From contig CM060732.1 of the NCBI GenBank assembly GCA_030704615.1, positions 48,835,053 to 48,899,052 of the forward strand: 64,000 nt of DNA. Direction: 5' to 3'. Of the stretch, positions 23,701 to 35,628 are shown one piece after another; within the stretch, counting starts at the first letter, position 1; each line of letters opens with the position of its first letter. The DNA comes from Takakia lepidozioides. Lineage: Eukaryota; Streptophyta; Takakiopsida; Takakiales; Takakiaceae. Below the pieces are notes generated by a model that saw only the letters and a program-made list of their open reading frames with translations, did no database searches and was not told the origin of the DNA. The translations under genes were made by a program, and so were the position numbers.

Positions 23701-24581
23701 TCCAACCCGAAAGACTGAACACACCCACCCACACTATACAGCACTAGAACTCTGCATGATGGAATGTTATGTTCATTGTGTCGTTAGACATTCAGCAAAA
23801 GTTTTATTTCTCTTCAGATGTTTAGGTGTCAACTCGCCCTGTAGGGAGCATAGCAAATCTCACTTCAGTCAAAGATTTATTCAGCAGATATATAATCATT
23901 ACCAGCACAGAGTTCAAAAGTTGTCGATTAATGAAAGAGCGGCATTTTGTGGTCTCTTCGGTGTACACAAATCCAGGCCTTGCATGGATGTACACGGTAT
24001 ACTCGTTTTCTCGTGATCCCTGTCACCCCCCATTTCAGACGGTGCACACATGCCTTTATATTCTTTGACTCCTGTCAGCTAATCTGCGAACAGAACCCAC
24101 AAGAACCATATGCCATGGGTGATTTTTGCACATGCAATACCGATGCCCAGTAAAATTACCTTCCCAATCAAATATCCTTAACCGTGCACACCACAATCTC
24201 CAAGTGAAGAAGCCATGAGAATAAAAGATTGTGTGCAAAGTAACCAGTAGAAAAGAACAAGTATCACTTACCCATAGGAAAGGATCAGCCAAAAATACAC
24301 CCTGAAAGAAACTGCATGTTGCATTAACTTACCAGGAAAAAATGTTCCCAGAGAAAATCCAGTGGCATGGAGTCGCGAGCCAGAAACAGAAATGCTATCT
24401 TGGGCTTATTGTAGAGCTTATGCTCACTTAGTGGTGTGAATGAATCATAGAAGACCAAGGCCTGCAGCTTCACCAAGACCACTATCGCCAGACAGGCCGC
24501 CATCAATAACGGTCCTCTTGACTTCCATTTCCACCTTGGGAGGCCATACATCCTCTTCCTCATAGCTGCTCCCTTCAGCAT
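20751..24581 (-). CDS. GT14 / DUF266 (Core-2/I-branching type) glycosyltransferase
   Basis: Minus-strand model: 24581-24333, 24019-23903, 23609-23509, 23372-23301, 23122-23041, 22835-22755, 21918-21847, 21327-21181, 20915-20751 (1086 nt, 361 aa), all GT-AG, in phase. Residues about 23-46 form one membrane anchor (LLMAACLAIVVLVKLQALVF) after a basic tail, so a type II Golgi protein is expected. Family blocks follow in order: KIAFLFLARDSMPLDFLWEH; YTVYIHARPGFVY; VEWGEVSMIQAERLLLSQAL; VLLSDSCIPLYNF; EKWRKGSQWFVL; HNCIPDEHYIQTLLA; RRTVTYSQW; GWHPVTF; PCYLFARKF. Plant DUF266 proteins are putative glycosyltransferases of wall or glycoprotein glycans; the donor and acceptor are not predictable here. 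A 30-nt in-phase candidate microexon at 24301-24272 would give 371 aa. Confidence 0.9.
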
Positions 24582-26760
24582 TTACAGGCTGCCTTCCATG
24601 TCCCAGTCCCCAACTCAGCCTTCAGTAATCAGGGTTTACATCATACCCCTTCACAACAACACCAACACAAGTCTGTCCCAACTCCCTCAGCCAAGCCCAC
24701 ATCTCATGCAACTTTTCCTTCAACGGAAAATGCCTAAATTCCATACTTCAATAAATAGTGAAATTGTCTAAACAAAGCAAGATCCGCCAAGCCGTTCAAC
24801 CAACCCTGTCTATTAAGACGACTAGTCGCAAATCACGCAACGCTGCCACTCGGATCACCAATCCATTACAATCGTGCCTCATGGAGTCTACATGACATGC
24901 GCACCTTAAATTAGCCGTCGAGGAGGGTCACCAGCACTGTTGGAAAATATTGGTCGAAAGAACACCACCAAAAGATGCACGACACGCGCCCGAAGAGTAG
25001 GATAAACTCCAAAAGACAAATCTCAAAACCCAACTACAGAGAAAGACAAATCGGAGTAGATTGGCCAGAAAAAAAGACCTCCAGGAAGTGCTGTGCGATT
25101 GCAAACTACAATTGGCCGGACTGGTCAATCCACGACTGGCAACGAAGAAGAGGAAGGACCGATCCTAATCTCAGATTGTGGAGGGCGATACGATACAAGT
25201 CTATGAACATGGCGGTGACAGTCAGCCACGTTATCTGTCGCAGAAAGTAGAAGTCGTGCTGCAGGATTGCTGCGACCCCTCATGAAATCACGGACCATCA
25301 GACGCCCATTTGTCGATCCTCAAGAAAGCGTGGGAAGACCTGCGGAGAGAAAGACAGACAGAGAGAGAGAGAGAGAGAGAGAGGACGCTCTGATTCTGGG
25401 TTCAAATCTTGTCTCGTTAGAGATATTTTACAAATTTGAAATCCAGATATTATTAGGACTCCGGCTACACGTGGATTCCATTATTTTAGTTAGTGGTTAT
25501 AAATGTGTACAAATGTAACGGACACGATGGAAATACCCTAAACCCTACCTACTTCACAAAAGGTCTGTGGAGATTCGAGAAGAAAGCGGGAAGAAGAAAT
25601 GGTGATCGATCTCATCTGCGGCTGACAAGGATCCATAGCTGACACGCATGCTTTCAGCCTTTAAGGACACCTCCCTCCCTCGCTCATTCACACATGATTG
25701 TTGGAGCGACAAAAGGTATGTACTAAACCTGTCAGCAAGGTTCGCCGAGCCAACATCTGGATTGTCTTTTTCCTGCAGCGCTGAAAACCTGACAAACCTG
25801 CTTTTACTCGGTTGCAGAGTGGCAAAAATGTTTGCCAGAGAATTGCATGGGAATGTCCGAGTGCCCAACCTGAGGATTGGATATGGATTCGGAGCGACTC
25901 AGCTAGTAGGTCAGTAGTGCCAAAGCTCTCTCCTGCACGCAACATTACTGTTTTTCTAAAGAGACGTGAGATGTAAGAGAGGAGAGAAGCTGTTACGCTA
26001 GTCTTGTTCGTTGACGTGCAATTGTTATCTGCGAGATGCCCTGAAGATCAAAACTCCCCACAACGTACTAGCCCTCCTGAAATATCTTACAAATTGTAAG
26101 AAAGAATAAAGACAAACTTTGGACCAAGCTGATGAACCTCTCTTTTAGCCAGCTTCATGACCTTTTCCCTGCCCTTGCCTGCCACCTGGCTCTGGTTGCA
26201 CTGGCAGAAGGAAAGAATGGAAGTAGGGAGAAACAATTAAGAGAGGGTCTAACAGGCTTGACCAAAATATTCCATAGAATAGATGGATAGTGCTGCTAGT
26301 CAGACTAGGTCCAATTTGGTTCTAGTGTACACTCAGCAACATAATGGCAACATAATGGCCTTTTAGTATGCAAGGATTTTTAGTGTGACAATCCTCAATG
26401 TTCCTGACACTACAGCAGAGCTTCATTCAGAAATCCTGCAAAACATACAGCATCTCAGTCATGATTTAAGGACCTCCTACCAATCTCTGTCAGCTTTCCA
26501 CCATATACAAAAGAAGCATTCGGTTTCAGATGGTTTGTGTGATGAGAGACTGGCATGTCATAAACTGGTAGTGTTTCTCTATGTGAGCATCAACAGGAAT
26601 CAGTGCAGGCTAAAAATTTCAGGATGCTTTGTCAGTCTCGTAAACCAGCATGTGGGATCATGCAGTCAACTACGCTGGCATTCGAAAGTCTAGAAAGTTC
26701 CTTCAAGTATCCTCGTGCAAACATATGCAGTTGAGTTTCCCCACAGGAACCCCGCATCAT
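24582..26760. other. Intergenic region between two minus-strand genes
   Basis: Upstream of the GT14 start and downstream of the PEP-mutase-family stop. It contains an AG microsatellite at about 25358-25383. No gene supported. Confidence 0.4.
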
Positions 26761-29700
26761 TCATTCTAGGATGACTTGAACTCGATCACCATTGGGGTCG
26801 GTGAAGTCTACTAAGTTCTGGCCACTTTCAAAACGGCCACGAAAGTTGAACTGTGCCTTTTCCAACATTAGCCGCAGATCTAACCCTGCAATGGCTGCAT
26901 CCAACCCACCTCAAATTAACAATCACTCATCATTACAAGGCTTAGATAGGACATATCATTCCTCTCCACCTGCAAGGGCTGTGAATTCCAACAAAACACA
27001 GTCCTACCTTGTTATCTATGTCTGCTAGGCAGTCAGCAATACTAGTGTTTCCGAAACGAAAACCCAGTTCCAAGGCCAGCTGACCCCTTAAGCCCAATCC
27101 GAAGTACAATGTGCCTACTAGACCTTGCCAAAATAACCCCAATTTAAGCACACAACAAACAGCACATAAACCTTGCCTGGCTGTGGACACTTTAGTTTTA
27201 CACTCATCCCCACAGCACTCTGTTAAGGGTCTGCCTCTCACTCTTCCTTACATGAAGTTCTCAAGTTCTCACCAGGAATTGTGTTTGAAAGGCCTTCCAG
27301 AAATCCAGCCTGCATCAACCCTCCCCACCAGTATTCAGGAGATACCCCAATCAATTCTTACCTCCTGAGCACTCTTACAGTTTGTGCATGAATTTCTTCC
27401 ATGCAGTTTCAAAAAACAGCAACAGCAATCAAAATAGGACTGCACCACTTAATCGCTACAAGAGCGGAATTTGTAGACAAATGTGGAAACTGCCTTCAAT
27501 CCCACTATAACCCTTCCCATCACCCTCTCCATCAGAGAAACAATCCAGAAGGACTTGTGCACACGTACAGGAATGCACACATCAAGTTTGACGGCACCAT
27601 TGTTGCCTGTGATCTTGACGCGAACACTGCTCGCCCAAATACCTGGAAATGAGCTTCGCATGTTCCTGTTGCTTAGGCTATCCAGCACCTCTGCCTCTGT
27701 GGAACCTGCACCCTTGTTCTCTTGTTTCTCCCCTGTTTGGCTACTTTCTGGAGCCTCCAGCACTTGGTCCGGAGCAATCACCGTCACTTCTTCAGTAATG
27801 GAAATGACGGACTCACTCGATGGTGCCAATACCTCTGACAAAGTACATTGAAGATGACAGAATTACAAAGTACTCATAAGAAAGACTTGTTGTACAACTA
27901 TGATGAAACAAAAAGAGAGATATTTTGTCCAATCACAGCAATCCAACCAGCTCCACTACAGTAGGAGTGTTAAAAGGAACCTGATAGGGACTCATATGCT
28001 GGAGTAGAAGTAGAGGGCTCATAGGTGTAGCGTTCTTCTTCTGCATAATATTGAGGGAAACCCACAACCTCTTGGATGGTGTCAAAGGATGGAAGGTCCT
28101 TTGGAGGTGGCAGCCGGCCACTCTTCAATGCTGTTAGGGCATCCTGCACAATATCTCAACTCTTCTCACTTATACTCCCTCTGCCATTGATCTCCATGTG
28201 CCTTTCCCGACGCCAAGAAGATGTGACCAGTGGCAAATTTTTAACTAAGAAAAGAAACAAATGCAAATGTTTCTGTCGAGAGCAGATCTAAGTGTCCCCA
28301 CTATGCCTGCAAGCAGGCAGCGTCTATAGCAAAAACACAAGCTCTCACCTGTCTAAATCAGTCACGCATTCACATATGACTTGTGGGATGTAGCCAAGGA
28401 CATTGCAAACTGTTACTGCGATCCTGCGAAAGAAGACTCGGTTGAAAATGTGATAGTGCGGTTGAAGGACAAGAAACTACCTGCATGGCACGAATTGACA
28501 CTCCAATCAAGGATAGGGGGTACGCAATTAATTTGAACCCTATCTCATCAAGTTCCAAAGGGGAAAGAATGGGCGTTTTTCCACCACCCTCCAGCATATT
28601 CGCCTGCCATGCATCACCCAAACGGCCCAACCAACATGTCATATCTTTCAATGCACATATCTATGTTTCTTGCAAAGTTTCTTACATTGGCTCCTGTGTC
28701 ATCCCAAAACTTACAGGTTCACAACTGGTTACAAAATTGATACAAAAGCATGAAAAAGACAAACTAAGTAAACATTAAAAGGTCAACTACATTGGCACTT
28801 GAGGTCAGAAACTAAATAGAGACATCAGCGGTTGGCTGCCTATCTCCAGGCCTTCCCATTAAATAGTACAAGAATCCTTTCCCCACCCTCACTAACAGAA
28901 ACATCCCTCAACTCTCTCAGGAATACAGAGTACAAATCATTCCAGCATGACAAGGTACAGCCAATCAAAGTGAACCACAGCCCCACAAAGAAAAACTATC
29001 ACCTTCTGAGTGCTTCATTCTTTAACATCTCATGTTCAGATGGTTAAACTAGTGGTTAAGACTCACGAAACAGTCGTGACTAACAGTGCAAGATTTTTAC
29101 TCCCCTTTGCTAAATTAGAGAGATTAAACAGACAGACCATTTTGGGCACCCCAGGTGCAACATTACAGAAGGCACGCATTTCATCCTGAGAGGCCAGTGC
29201 ATCAACAAAAAGAACATCAGCACCAGCGTCTGCAAATGCTTGCACCCGCCACAGGGCCTCATCTAGCGATACTGCCTGTCGTGCATCGGAGCGTGCCACA
29301 ATTACAATGTCAGAGCGTGCCTCCTTACGAGCATCCACGGCTGCACGGATTCGCATCACTGCTTCATTTCTGGCAACCACTTGACGGCCCTTAGTGTGTC
29401 CACAGGCCTTGGGTGCAACCTGCTTGCCAACCCGTCACCATCACTTCGCCAGACCCCCACACAGAGATGTCCAACCACAAGGCAAGGCGACCTGTACCGC
29501 ACAGTGCCTATGCAAGCATCATTGTCTATTCGTGCACACACTCGAACAACTCAAAAGAGCAGCACTCTGCCACCAAGCTATGTGGTCATGCAACTTGAAG
29601 ATAGCCAATGTGGTGCTGGTTAACCTGATCTATGCAGATTCATACAGCTTTCACTTGATTAGAGATAATCCCTTGAAACTAGAACTGCCAATCTTTTAGT

Positions 29701-31253
29701 GGACATCTTTTGCTCAAATGTCCAGAATAGACTAACTATCCTGCCATAGGTGCATGCCAGGGAATCGTTGTCACCGCCTGTCAAGCCTTTTTGGCCAGAA
29801 AAGGAGGACATATTTAGGGACCAATCCATACAAAAATGGTTTGAAATACTTTTTCAACCATGTCTTCGTCAGCACTTTTGGACCCAGAACGTAGCCACAA
29901 GAGAGTGGGAGGGTAATACCTGATCCTCAAGAAGGATTCCTGCAAAGCCTGCTGCAATGTAACCCTTTACAGTCCGCTTCACATTAAGCGCATTGCCATA
30001 GCCAGTGTCAGCATCACCTATGACTGGAATGGTCACTGCTGAAGTAATAAAGCAACCCTGGTCGACCATTTCACCATAAGATATGAGTCCCGCATCTGGG
30101 GCTGCCAAACGAACTGTCGACACTGCAAAGCCTGTCACCACCCTCCACAGGCTTCCGAAGTTAAAGACCCTTGCCTCACTTCATGGTTCTCCAGAAATGA
30201 TCAAACAAGGGGGGCAGCCAATGGGTGCAGGGTTTAAGGGTTAAGGCTCCTCGTTTTGAGACCTCCACAGAATGCTTTCCCGGAGCAAACGAGAAGGCAG
30301 AAGCAAACCAAGAAGAGCCCATAAGAACTTCCTGTGTATCTGGACGCTGGTATCACAGGTATCTGATCCTCAAACTGACCTTTGAGCTCAGCATGATGTG
30401 GATTCAATCCAGGAGCTATCTGCAAGCTCAATTGTGGCTGAACCAATTAGGACGATATTCAAGGAAAAGTTGTCAGAAGCAAACCATTCATTTGTCAACA
30501 TGCTAGAGTGTGAAGATATCAACAGTTAGGCCTGAAACAACGATGTCTTCTTAAATATCTGGCTCTGTCCAATGGTGTGGAGCTTTTGCACGTACAGCGT
30601 TTCATTGTGCTGACAGGCACAAATTCTGGAGGCAGTCTAAATGATAGAGGCAGAGTTGGCTGGTCAAAGAGCTCACCACTCATAAAAGTGAAGCTAAATC
30701 CGGCCATCTCCACCAGCCTGGCGCTGAGAGCATCGTGGCATGCAGGCCCCTGATGAATCCCTGGTGATGTCAACAACTTCCTCAGTGCTTCTGCCCGTGT
30801 CTCTGCTGCGAGTGAGCCATCTCCACCTGTCGTTGCTTTCACACTCAGGTCTCTACGTCCCCTGGCAAAGTTTGCAGGCCCTTTCTGCAGCGAACATCGG
30901 ATGAAATTACAGGCATCTAAGAATCCCAAAAATCAAGCAACTTACAATCAACCTCAAGCACTTACATTCCAAAGATCCAAGTGCAGATGGGTTCTCACCT
31001 CAGACACATTCCCCAGTATTAATGAGGGGCACCTTGCGACACCCAATTTGCGTGGTCGCGCATTCTGAATTCTCGCCGAACCCTTCAAACCCTCCCACTG
31101 TGGTACAAAACCCGCTCCCCAATCCTTTCCAAAGTTGGGAGTTCCTAAGTACGTCCGCCATTGTCCAGCCTGACCACATAATCCAGCTAAGCTAATCGTC
31201 ATTCCAGGCTGAGCTGATGCCATGGGAGACGGAGATGGACACGAGGCAAGCAT
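26761..31253 (-). CDS. Plastid-targeted PEP mutase / isocitrate lyase superfamily enzyme
   Basis: Nine exons: 31253-30999, 30884-30677, 30131-29920, 29419-29138, 28603-28481, 28143-27981, 27834-27569, 27309-27273, 26909-26761 (1695 nt, 564 aa); all GT-AG, phases agree. Exon 1 has the Ser/Ala/Arg-rich look of a transit peptide. The barrel domain (about 100-380) shows GPACHDALSARLVEMAGF, TIPVIGDADTGYGNALNVKR (Mg-binding Asp region), AGFAGILLEDQ, the CGHTKGR catalytic loop with its Cys, DIVIVARSDA, and NMLEGGGKTPILSPLELDEI. A C-terminal extension follows, with SSVRVKITGNNGAVKLDV, AGFLEGLSNTIP and a closing VDFTDPNGDRVQVILE, as in the plant subgroup often annotated carboxyvinyl-carboxyphosphonate phosphorylmutase. 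The superfamily makes or breaks C-C or P-C bonds next to alpha-oxyacids; the substrate of this member is unknown. Confidence 0.92.
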
Positions 31254-31900
31254 GGTAGAGCAGCTCTCTTCCCCTGCTTATCAATCTCTGTCTCCCCCCC
31301 TGCATGTGCCAGGCATCCCTGTTTTCGTTACACAGATAGATGCTCTGATCAATGCAACCGAGCTTAGGGTGGGGTACCCATTATTTTCCAGTTGATTGCA
31401 GTTCTGATGCCAACCAGGCCTGCAAGTCAAGTGAAAGAAAAAAGATTTGTTGGCCCTGCCCAACTTGGCAGGACTACGCAAAGGGTTCTCGAATATTGTG
31501 CCGATATTGCGGATTGGCAAATGGATTAGATAAAGACAGGTGTACCGGTCACGTTGTACTGGTATTGGAATTGGGTTGGGGTCTTGAGTCTTGAAGGGGG
31601 CGCTCAAATTTGAACATTGGTCCTAAGTCCTAAGAGCAAAGTTCTCACAAATAGAATACTGGTATAACTATCGCCTTTTTGAGAAATTGGAATATGGTGG
31701 CAATAACTTAGTAGGGTATGGCATTCTGTAATACCTACCAGGACATAACCGATTTTTAGAGCAGACTCGCTGACGTGGCGTGCTGTTACTGGATTTGAGG
31801 AGGGGTGCTATATGTGGTATTCTACGACCTACTAGATTTTAACTACCTACGCGGCTCGGTAGGTCCTGGCTCCCTGCTATATCCGGTAGGTACGTACAAG
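31254..31900. other. Upstream region of the PEP-mutase-family gene
   Basis: Probable promoter side of the minus-strand gene; no element can be named with confidence. From about 31740 it passes into the GCTATATCC/GGTAGG-rich fold-back region. Confidence 0.35.
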
Positions 31901-31940
31901 GGTAAACTGACTGGCTTGCTGCCCTAAAAACTGGTTGTGT

Positions 31941-32074
31941 CCTGGTAGCGCTCGAGAGGAGCCCCTGCTATTGGATATAGCAGGTCGCCATAACACCTCG
32001 CTGCTAACGCGGCTAGGTAGGGCCTGGCTCCATGCTATATCTGGTAGTAGGGGCTCTTCTCGAATGCTACCTAG
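31941..32074. repeat. Fold-back repeat
   Basis: An arm at 31941-31984 (starting CCTGGTAGCGCTCGAGAGG) is complementary, with several mismatches, to 32031-32074 (ending CGAATGCTACCTAG). The loop is about 46 bp. Confidence 0.6.
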
Positions 32075-32299
32075 TCCGTAGCAGTCGGGAGCAGCTTGCT
32101 CGCCGCATAGCCGCCTTCTGATTGGCCTTGAGGAGGCAGCTATGACGCGGTAGCATGGCTCCGTATGTATATGGAGCCCTACTACAGGCCTCCACCACCC
32201 GTAGACCGCATCCTGCGCGATGTCTACTGCTGGCAATCGATATGGGACAATGCAGGACCAATGCGATTAATGATTTACGACCTACCTGCTGTTACTTAT

Positions 32300-33046
32300 A
32301 CCTACCTTCTAGACCAAGAGACAGGTTCAATGATCCACTTTGTATATGTTACCATATGTCTCCACAGCCTCCTGACGCGCGGCCTTTCGAGCGACGTACA
32401 AATTATCTTAGACCTCCTTACTTAAGGCAGTGGGTGGTATCCTGTGAGCGTGCTCACGTGAGCACGGCGTGAGCACAACCCCCGGTCATAGGGGTTAAAT
32501 GTTTTCAAACCGTGGTCATAGGAATTACATGTTAACAGGCACGGTGCATATGAGTACCTTCAGATTTATTTTCTCAGTGCGAAAATAACTTTTCTAGTGC
32601 TTAAATTGCCGATACCCGGACTGAAAACCACGATTTTTGTTTTTATGGAATTTTCTGGGGTATCCAGTCACATAAGGTGAGGAAACCCCACGCCTATAGG
32701 GTAACATGTTATCGTGTATAGGTGTTACTTGTTTGTTAAGTGATGTTGTGAGGGCCTATGTGAGCAATTAAAAAAAAAAATCGCAAAGTTTTTAGTTTCT
32801 CAATTTTAGTTTCGCTGGAGAATATTCGAAAGGCATCTAGGGAAATATCCTTAATATTCGCTTGTGCTCACGTGAGCATGCTCACACGCTACCCAACCTC
32901 AAGGCAGTTAGGACCTGGCACTGGTTACCCAAAATTTCGTCCAAACCAATCATTTGGTTATCAACCAAGGCAAATTGATATGTCTTTAGAACCCTTTAGC
33001 TTTCAAGCTGAGCAAAACACAAAACTAGTGCAAATGAATGGTAAGA
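32300..33046 (+). pseudogene. Coding-like exon interrupted by a small transposon
   Basis: Frames on both sides of the 32432-32900 element join smoothly once the element and one target copy are removed: FERRTNYLRPPYLRQ on the left and LGPGTGYPKFRPNQSFGYQ on the right. The joined frame continues to a good donor (ATG|GTAAGAAAC near 33043). Tyr/Pro/Gln-rich; no family recognised. It may be a captured exon or a transposon protein. Confidence 0.35.
32432..32900. mobile_element. Small inverted-repeat element (469 bp)
   Basis: Flanked by direct copies of AAGGCAGT (32424-32431 and 32901-32908; a ninth base differs). The ends are inverted repeats around the 16-bp palindrome GTGCTCACGTGAGCAC: left GGGTGGTATCCTGTGAGC, right (minus strand) GGGTAGCGTGTGAGC, with 6 extra bases at the right tip. 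The inside holds two CGGTCATAGG boxes (32481-32492, 32510-32522). The duplication length fits hAT or Mutator types. Non-coding. Confidence 0.75.
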
Positions 33047-33120
33047 AACCCTAAGAGTTTATTAGGTAGGTTGAAAGTGGGTAGGTCGGTAGCGGCTTGC
33101 AAGCTGCCTACTGCTATGTC

Positions 33121-33250
33121 AGATAGTGGCTGCGTGTCGCCCTGCTACCGTTAATAGTAGGGGCTCCCTATATACCTCGCCGCTACCGCGGCTCAGTATA
33201 TACAGAGACCCTACTATTAATAGTAGCAGGGCTCCTCGCAGCCACTATCT
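33121..33250. repeat. Fold-back repeat
   Basis: An arm at 33121-33174 (starting AGATAGTGGCTGCG) is complementary to 33197-33250 at most positions, with a 22-bp GC-rich loop. Same style as the fold-back at 31.9 kb. Confidence 0.7.
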
Positions 33251-33485
33251 AGTCCATATCAACCCGGGCTCTCATTTGAAGATAATATCTCTTCAATGCG
33301 CCCATGGCCCCCGCCAGTGCGGCCCGTGGAGTCAGCTCATAAGCCCAGTGGCCATCCACCAAGTCTACCGGAGGGTCCTATAGTCTAGTCTATTCTGGAG
33401 AGTCTGCTGGAGAGTCCGGTGGACCCAGAATCCGCTGGAGAGCATCCACTCTGTAGTCTAGTCCACCCTGCAAGTCTGTTGGAGG

Positions 33486-33509
33486 GTCCACTCTACGTGT
33501 AGAGTGGAC
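33486..33509. repeat. Perfect palindrome
   Basis: GTCCACTCTAC, a GT centre, and GTAGAGTGGAC. It lies at the edge of a region (33360-33530) of diverged GGAGAGTC-type short repeats. Confidence 0.7.
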
Positions 33510-34069
33510 TGGGAGTCCACATGGGCCAGCCTGCTCAAAGGTCGGTCCGCCGCCGTAGAAGAACAAGACTTAAGAAAATTTCAGAAAGAACCATTATACA
33601 AAATATATAGTAATTAATAACATACCCATTACTACTTGATAAGAAGTGAACACGTACCCGTTGCTTTTTACAAAAAACCTTAGAAATAACTAATGTTTTA
33701 TGTACATTAGACTTGCTTGCCTGGCAGACCCAGCAGCAGACTGAGCCGCAACGGATCCTCCGACGGGTAGGGGCGCTCCCACGCTTCATGACCTTCTCTG
33801 CTACACGTGGGCCTCGTCGCAGGCACATGCATGCGCATTGAAGATGCTATTATGTTTCAATGAGAAACTATCAACCCGGGTACATATATTTTTCTTGACA
33901 TTCAATACGGGCCAATTCCATGCAAAATTTAGAGTTTTTTAAATGTACAGATGCATTTTATTTTATTTTCCCTCCTTATCTTTGCGAGGACTGAATGATG
34001 ATTGTGTCAACGCAAGGATGATTTGTTCCTCCCTCGGTAAGCTCTCTTTGGTGTATTCATCCCACTAGG

Positions 34070-34228
34070 ATGCCTATCCACATCATGAAGAACCTTAGAG
34101 TGTGTGGTGACTGTCATACCGCCTCCAAGTTCATCTCAAAGATTGTTGGGCGAGCAGTCATTGTGTGGGATGCAAACCGCTTTCACCACTTCCAGAATGG
34201 GACTTGTTCTTGTGGGGATTACTGGTGA
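34070..34228 (+). pseudogene. C-terminus of a DYW-type PPR protein
   Basis: Frame reading [20 protein letters not shown], then [20 protein letters not shown] and DYW followed by TGA. This is the end of the DYW cytidine-deaminase domain of plant organelle RNA-editing factors, including the second zinc-site cysteines (CGDCH and CSC). Just upstream, [10 protein letters not shown] resembles the preceding HSEKLA segment but is in another frame and ends at a stop, and no PPR repeats are seen. Probably a decayed or captured fragment. Confidence 0.75.
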
Positions 34229-35336
34229 ACAAGCAATCTGCAAAGCAGCTGGGAGACTGCAGTGCATCAAAGGTGAGGATGGAAAAAATGACTATATCTC
34301 ACTTTTTAAGTCAAAAATTGACGTCGAAGAACCCATTTGAATCATTGAAAGTGGCAGCACTTTTTGTGAGTAGTGGATGATGATGATCAGAATTCATGTA
34401 TAATTGTCAGACAGCAGGGTTGCAGTCGTAAAAAAATGTACTGCAGAGGAGCTGTAGATAATTGCTGGGAATAACTAGCCACAACAGAATACTAAATTTA
34501 TGGGGATCAAAAGTTTGCCTTGAAAAAGATTCAAGAAGGGACGACCCAAAACATCAAATGAAGCCTGACTACTCAGAGAAGCCTTACTACTCAGAGAGTG
34601 ACTTCTTTCCTATAAATGTTGACGGTCCTCCTTACCGATTTGTCTTGATCATCATCGCAAAATGTAGTATTGTCTGCTCACCATTCAAAGATTGTAAAAC
34701 TCCATATGATTTTCACCTCGTCAGATAACTGAAGCTAGTATCAGATAACTTAGAGTAATGATATAAGAACTTTTGAGCAAGCAACAACCAGTGGGCCTCT
34801 TGGCTTGCAACAGTAACACCTCACTGACATCAATCTCATCCAAATAAACTTGTGCCTGAGTCGCAAGATGACAGTAGCCTAATAAATAATAATGGAATTG
34901 AAGCACTCCACCAACTCTTTTCCTGCCTTCCCAACCTCATATGTTGCATCTCTTAAGATCACAAGGTTTGGAGGAAGCCCAGGGACCATTGGAGTGGTAA
35001 CTCGTTCTATAGTCAACCTTAATCTTGGCCTCCACTGCTGGTTCCCGCGTGGTCCCAAATCTTGTGTTCCTATGTGATTTGGTGTCTGTGCATGATGTAA
35101 ATCCTTGATGTGGCTGGTCCACATGTAGACATGCAATACAATCTTCAAAAAATCACATAGTAGTGATGCAAAGTCTTAAGCAATACTGTAGTGAATTGTT
35201 AGCTTAAAAAACTTTTAAGAGAGTGATATAAAAGAATGATGCTTATATACCCTTGGAGACGTGCATACTCTTGGAAGTACTGTGTCGGAACGTGTATCAG
35301 TCGAAAACACCCATTTTCATTGATTCTTCGAATACA
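34229..35336. other. No gene recognised
   Basis: Short frames on both strands without recognisable domains or consistent splice signals. Confidence 0.35.
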
Positions 35337-35628
35337 GGGCAGTTACCGTGTGCGCAGAACCCGTGAGCAGATTCCCCCATGCGTGAGCATATTGTAAGCG
35401 TGAGCAGATTACTGATGCGGACCCTAAAACCGAGGGGACAAGCTCCATGACGACCATGTGGCACGAAAATGCGATGAAAAAGTTACGGATGAATGTATTT
35501 GGGATGAAAGTAAAAGGGAATGGATGAACGTTGGATGAGTTTTGGATGAACAATTGCCCAGATGAGTAAACCATGGATGACTACAACAACATCTATCCTC
35601 AGGGATGAACATGCGCAGGGAAGCAGGC

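Noticed and set aside
27083-27241. Minus-strand frame inside the PEP-mutase-family gene
   Set aside because: It lies between exons 8 and 9, whose junction is in phase without it, and it shows no family similarity.
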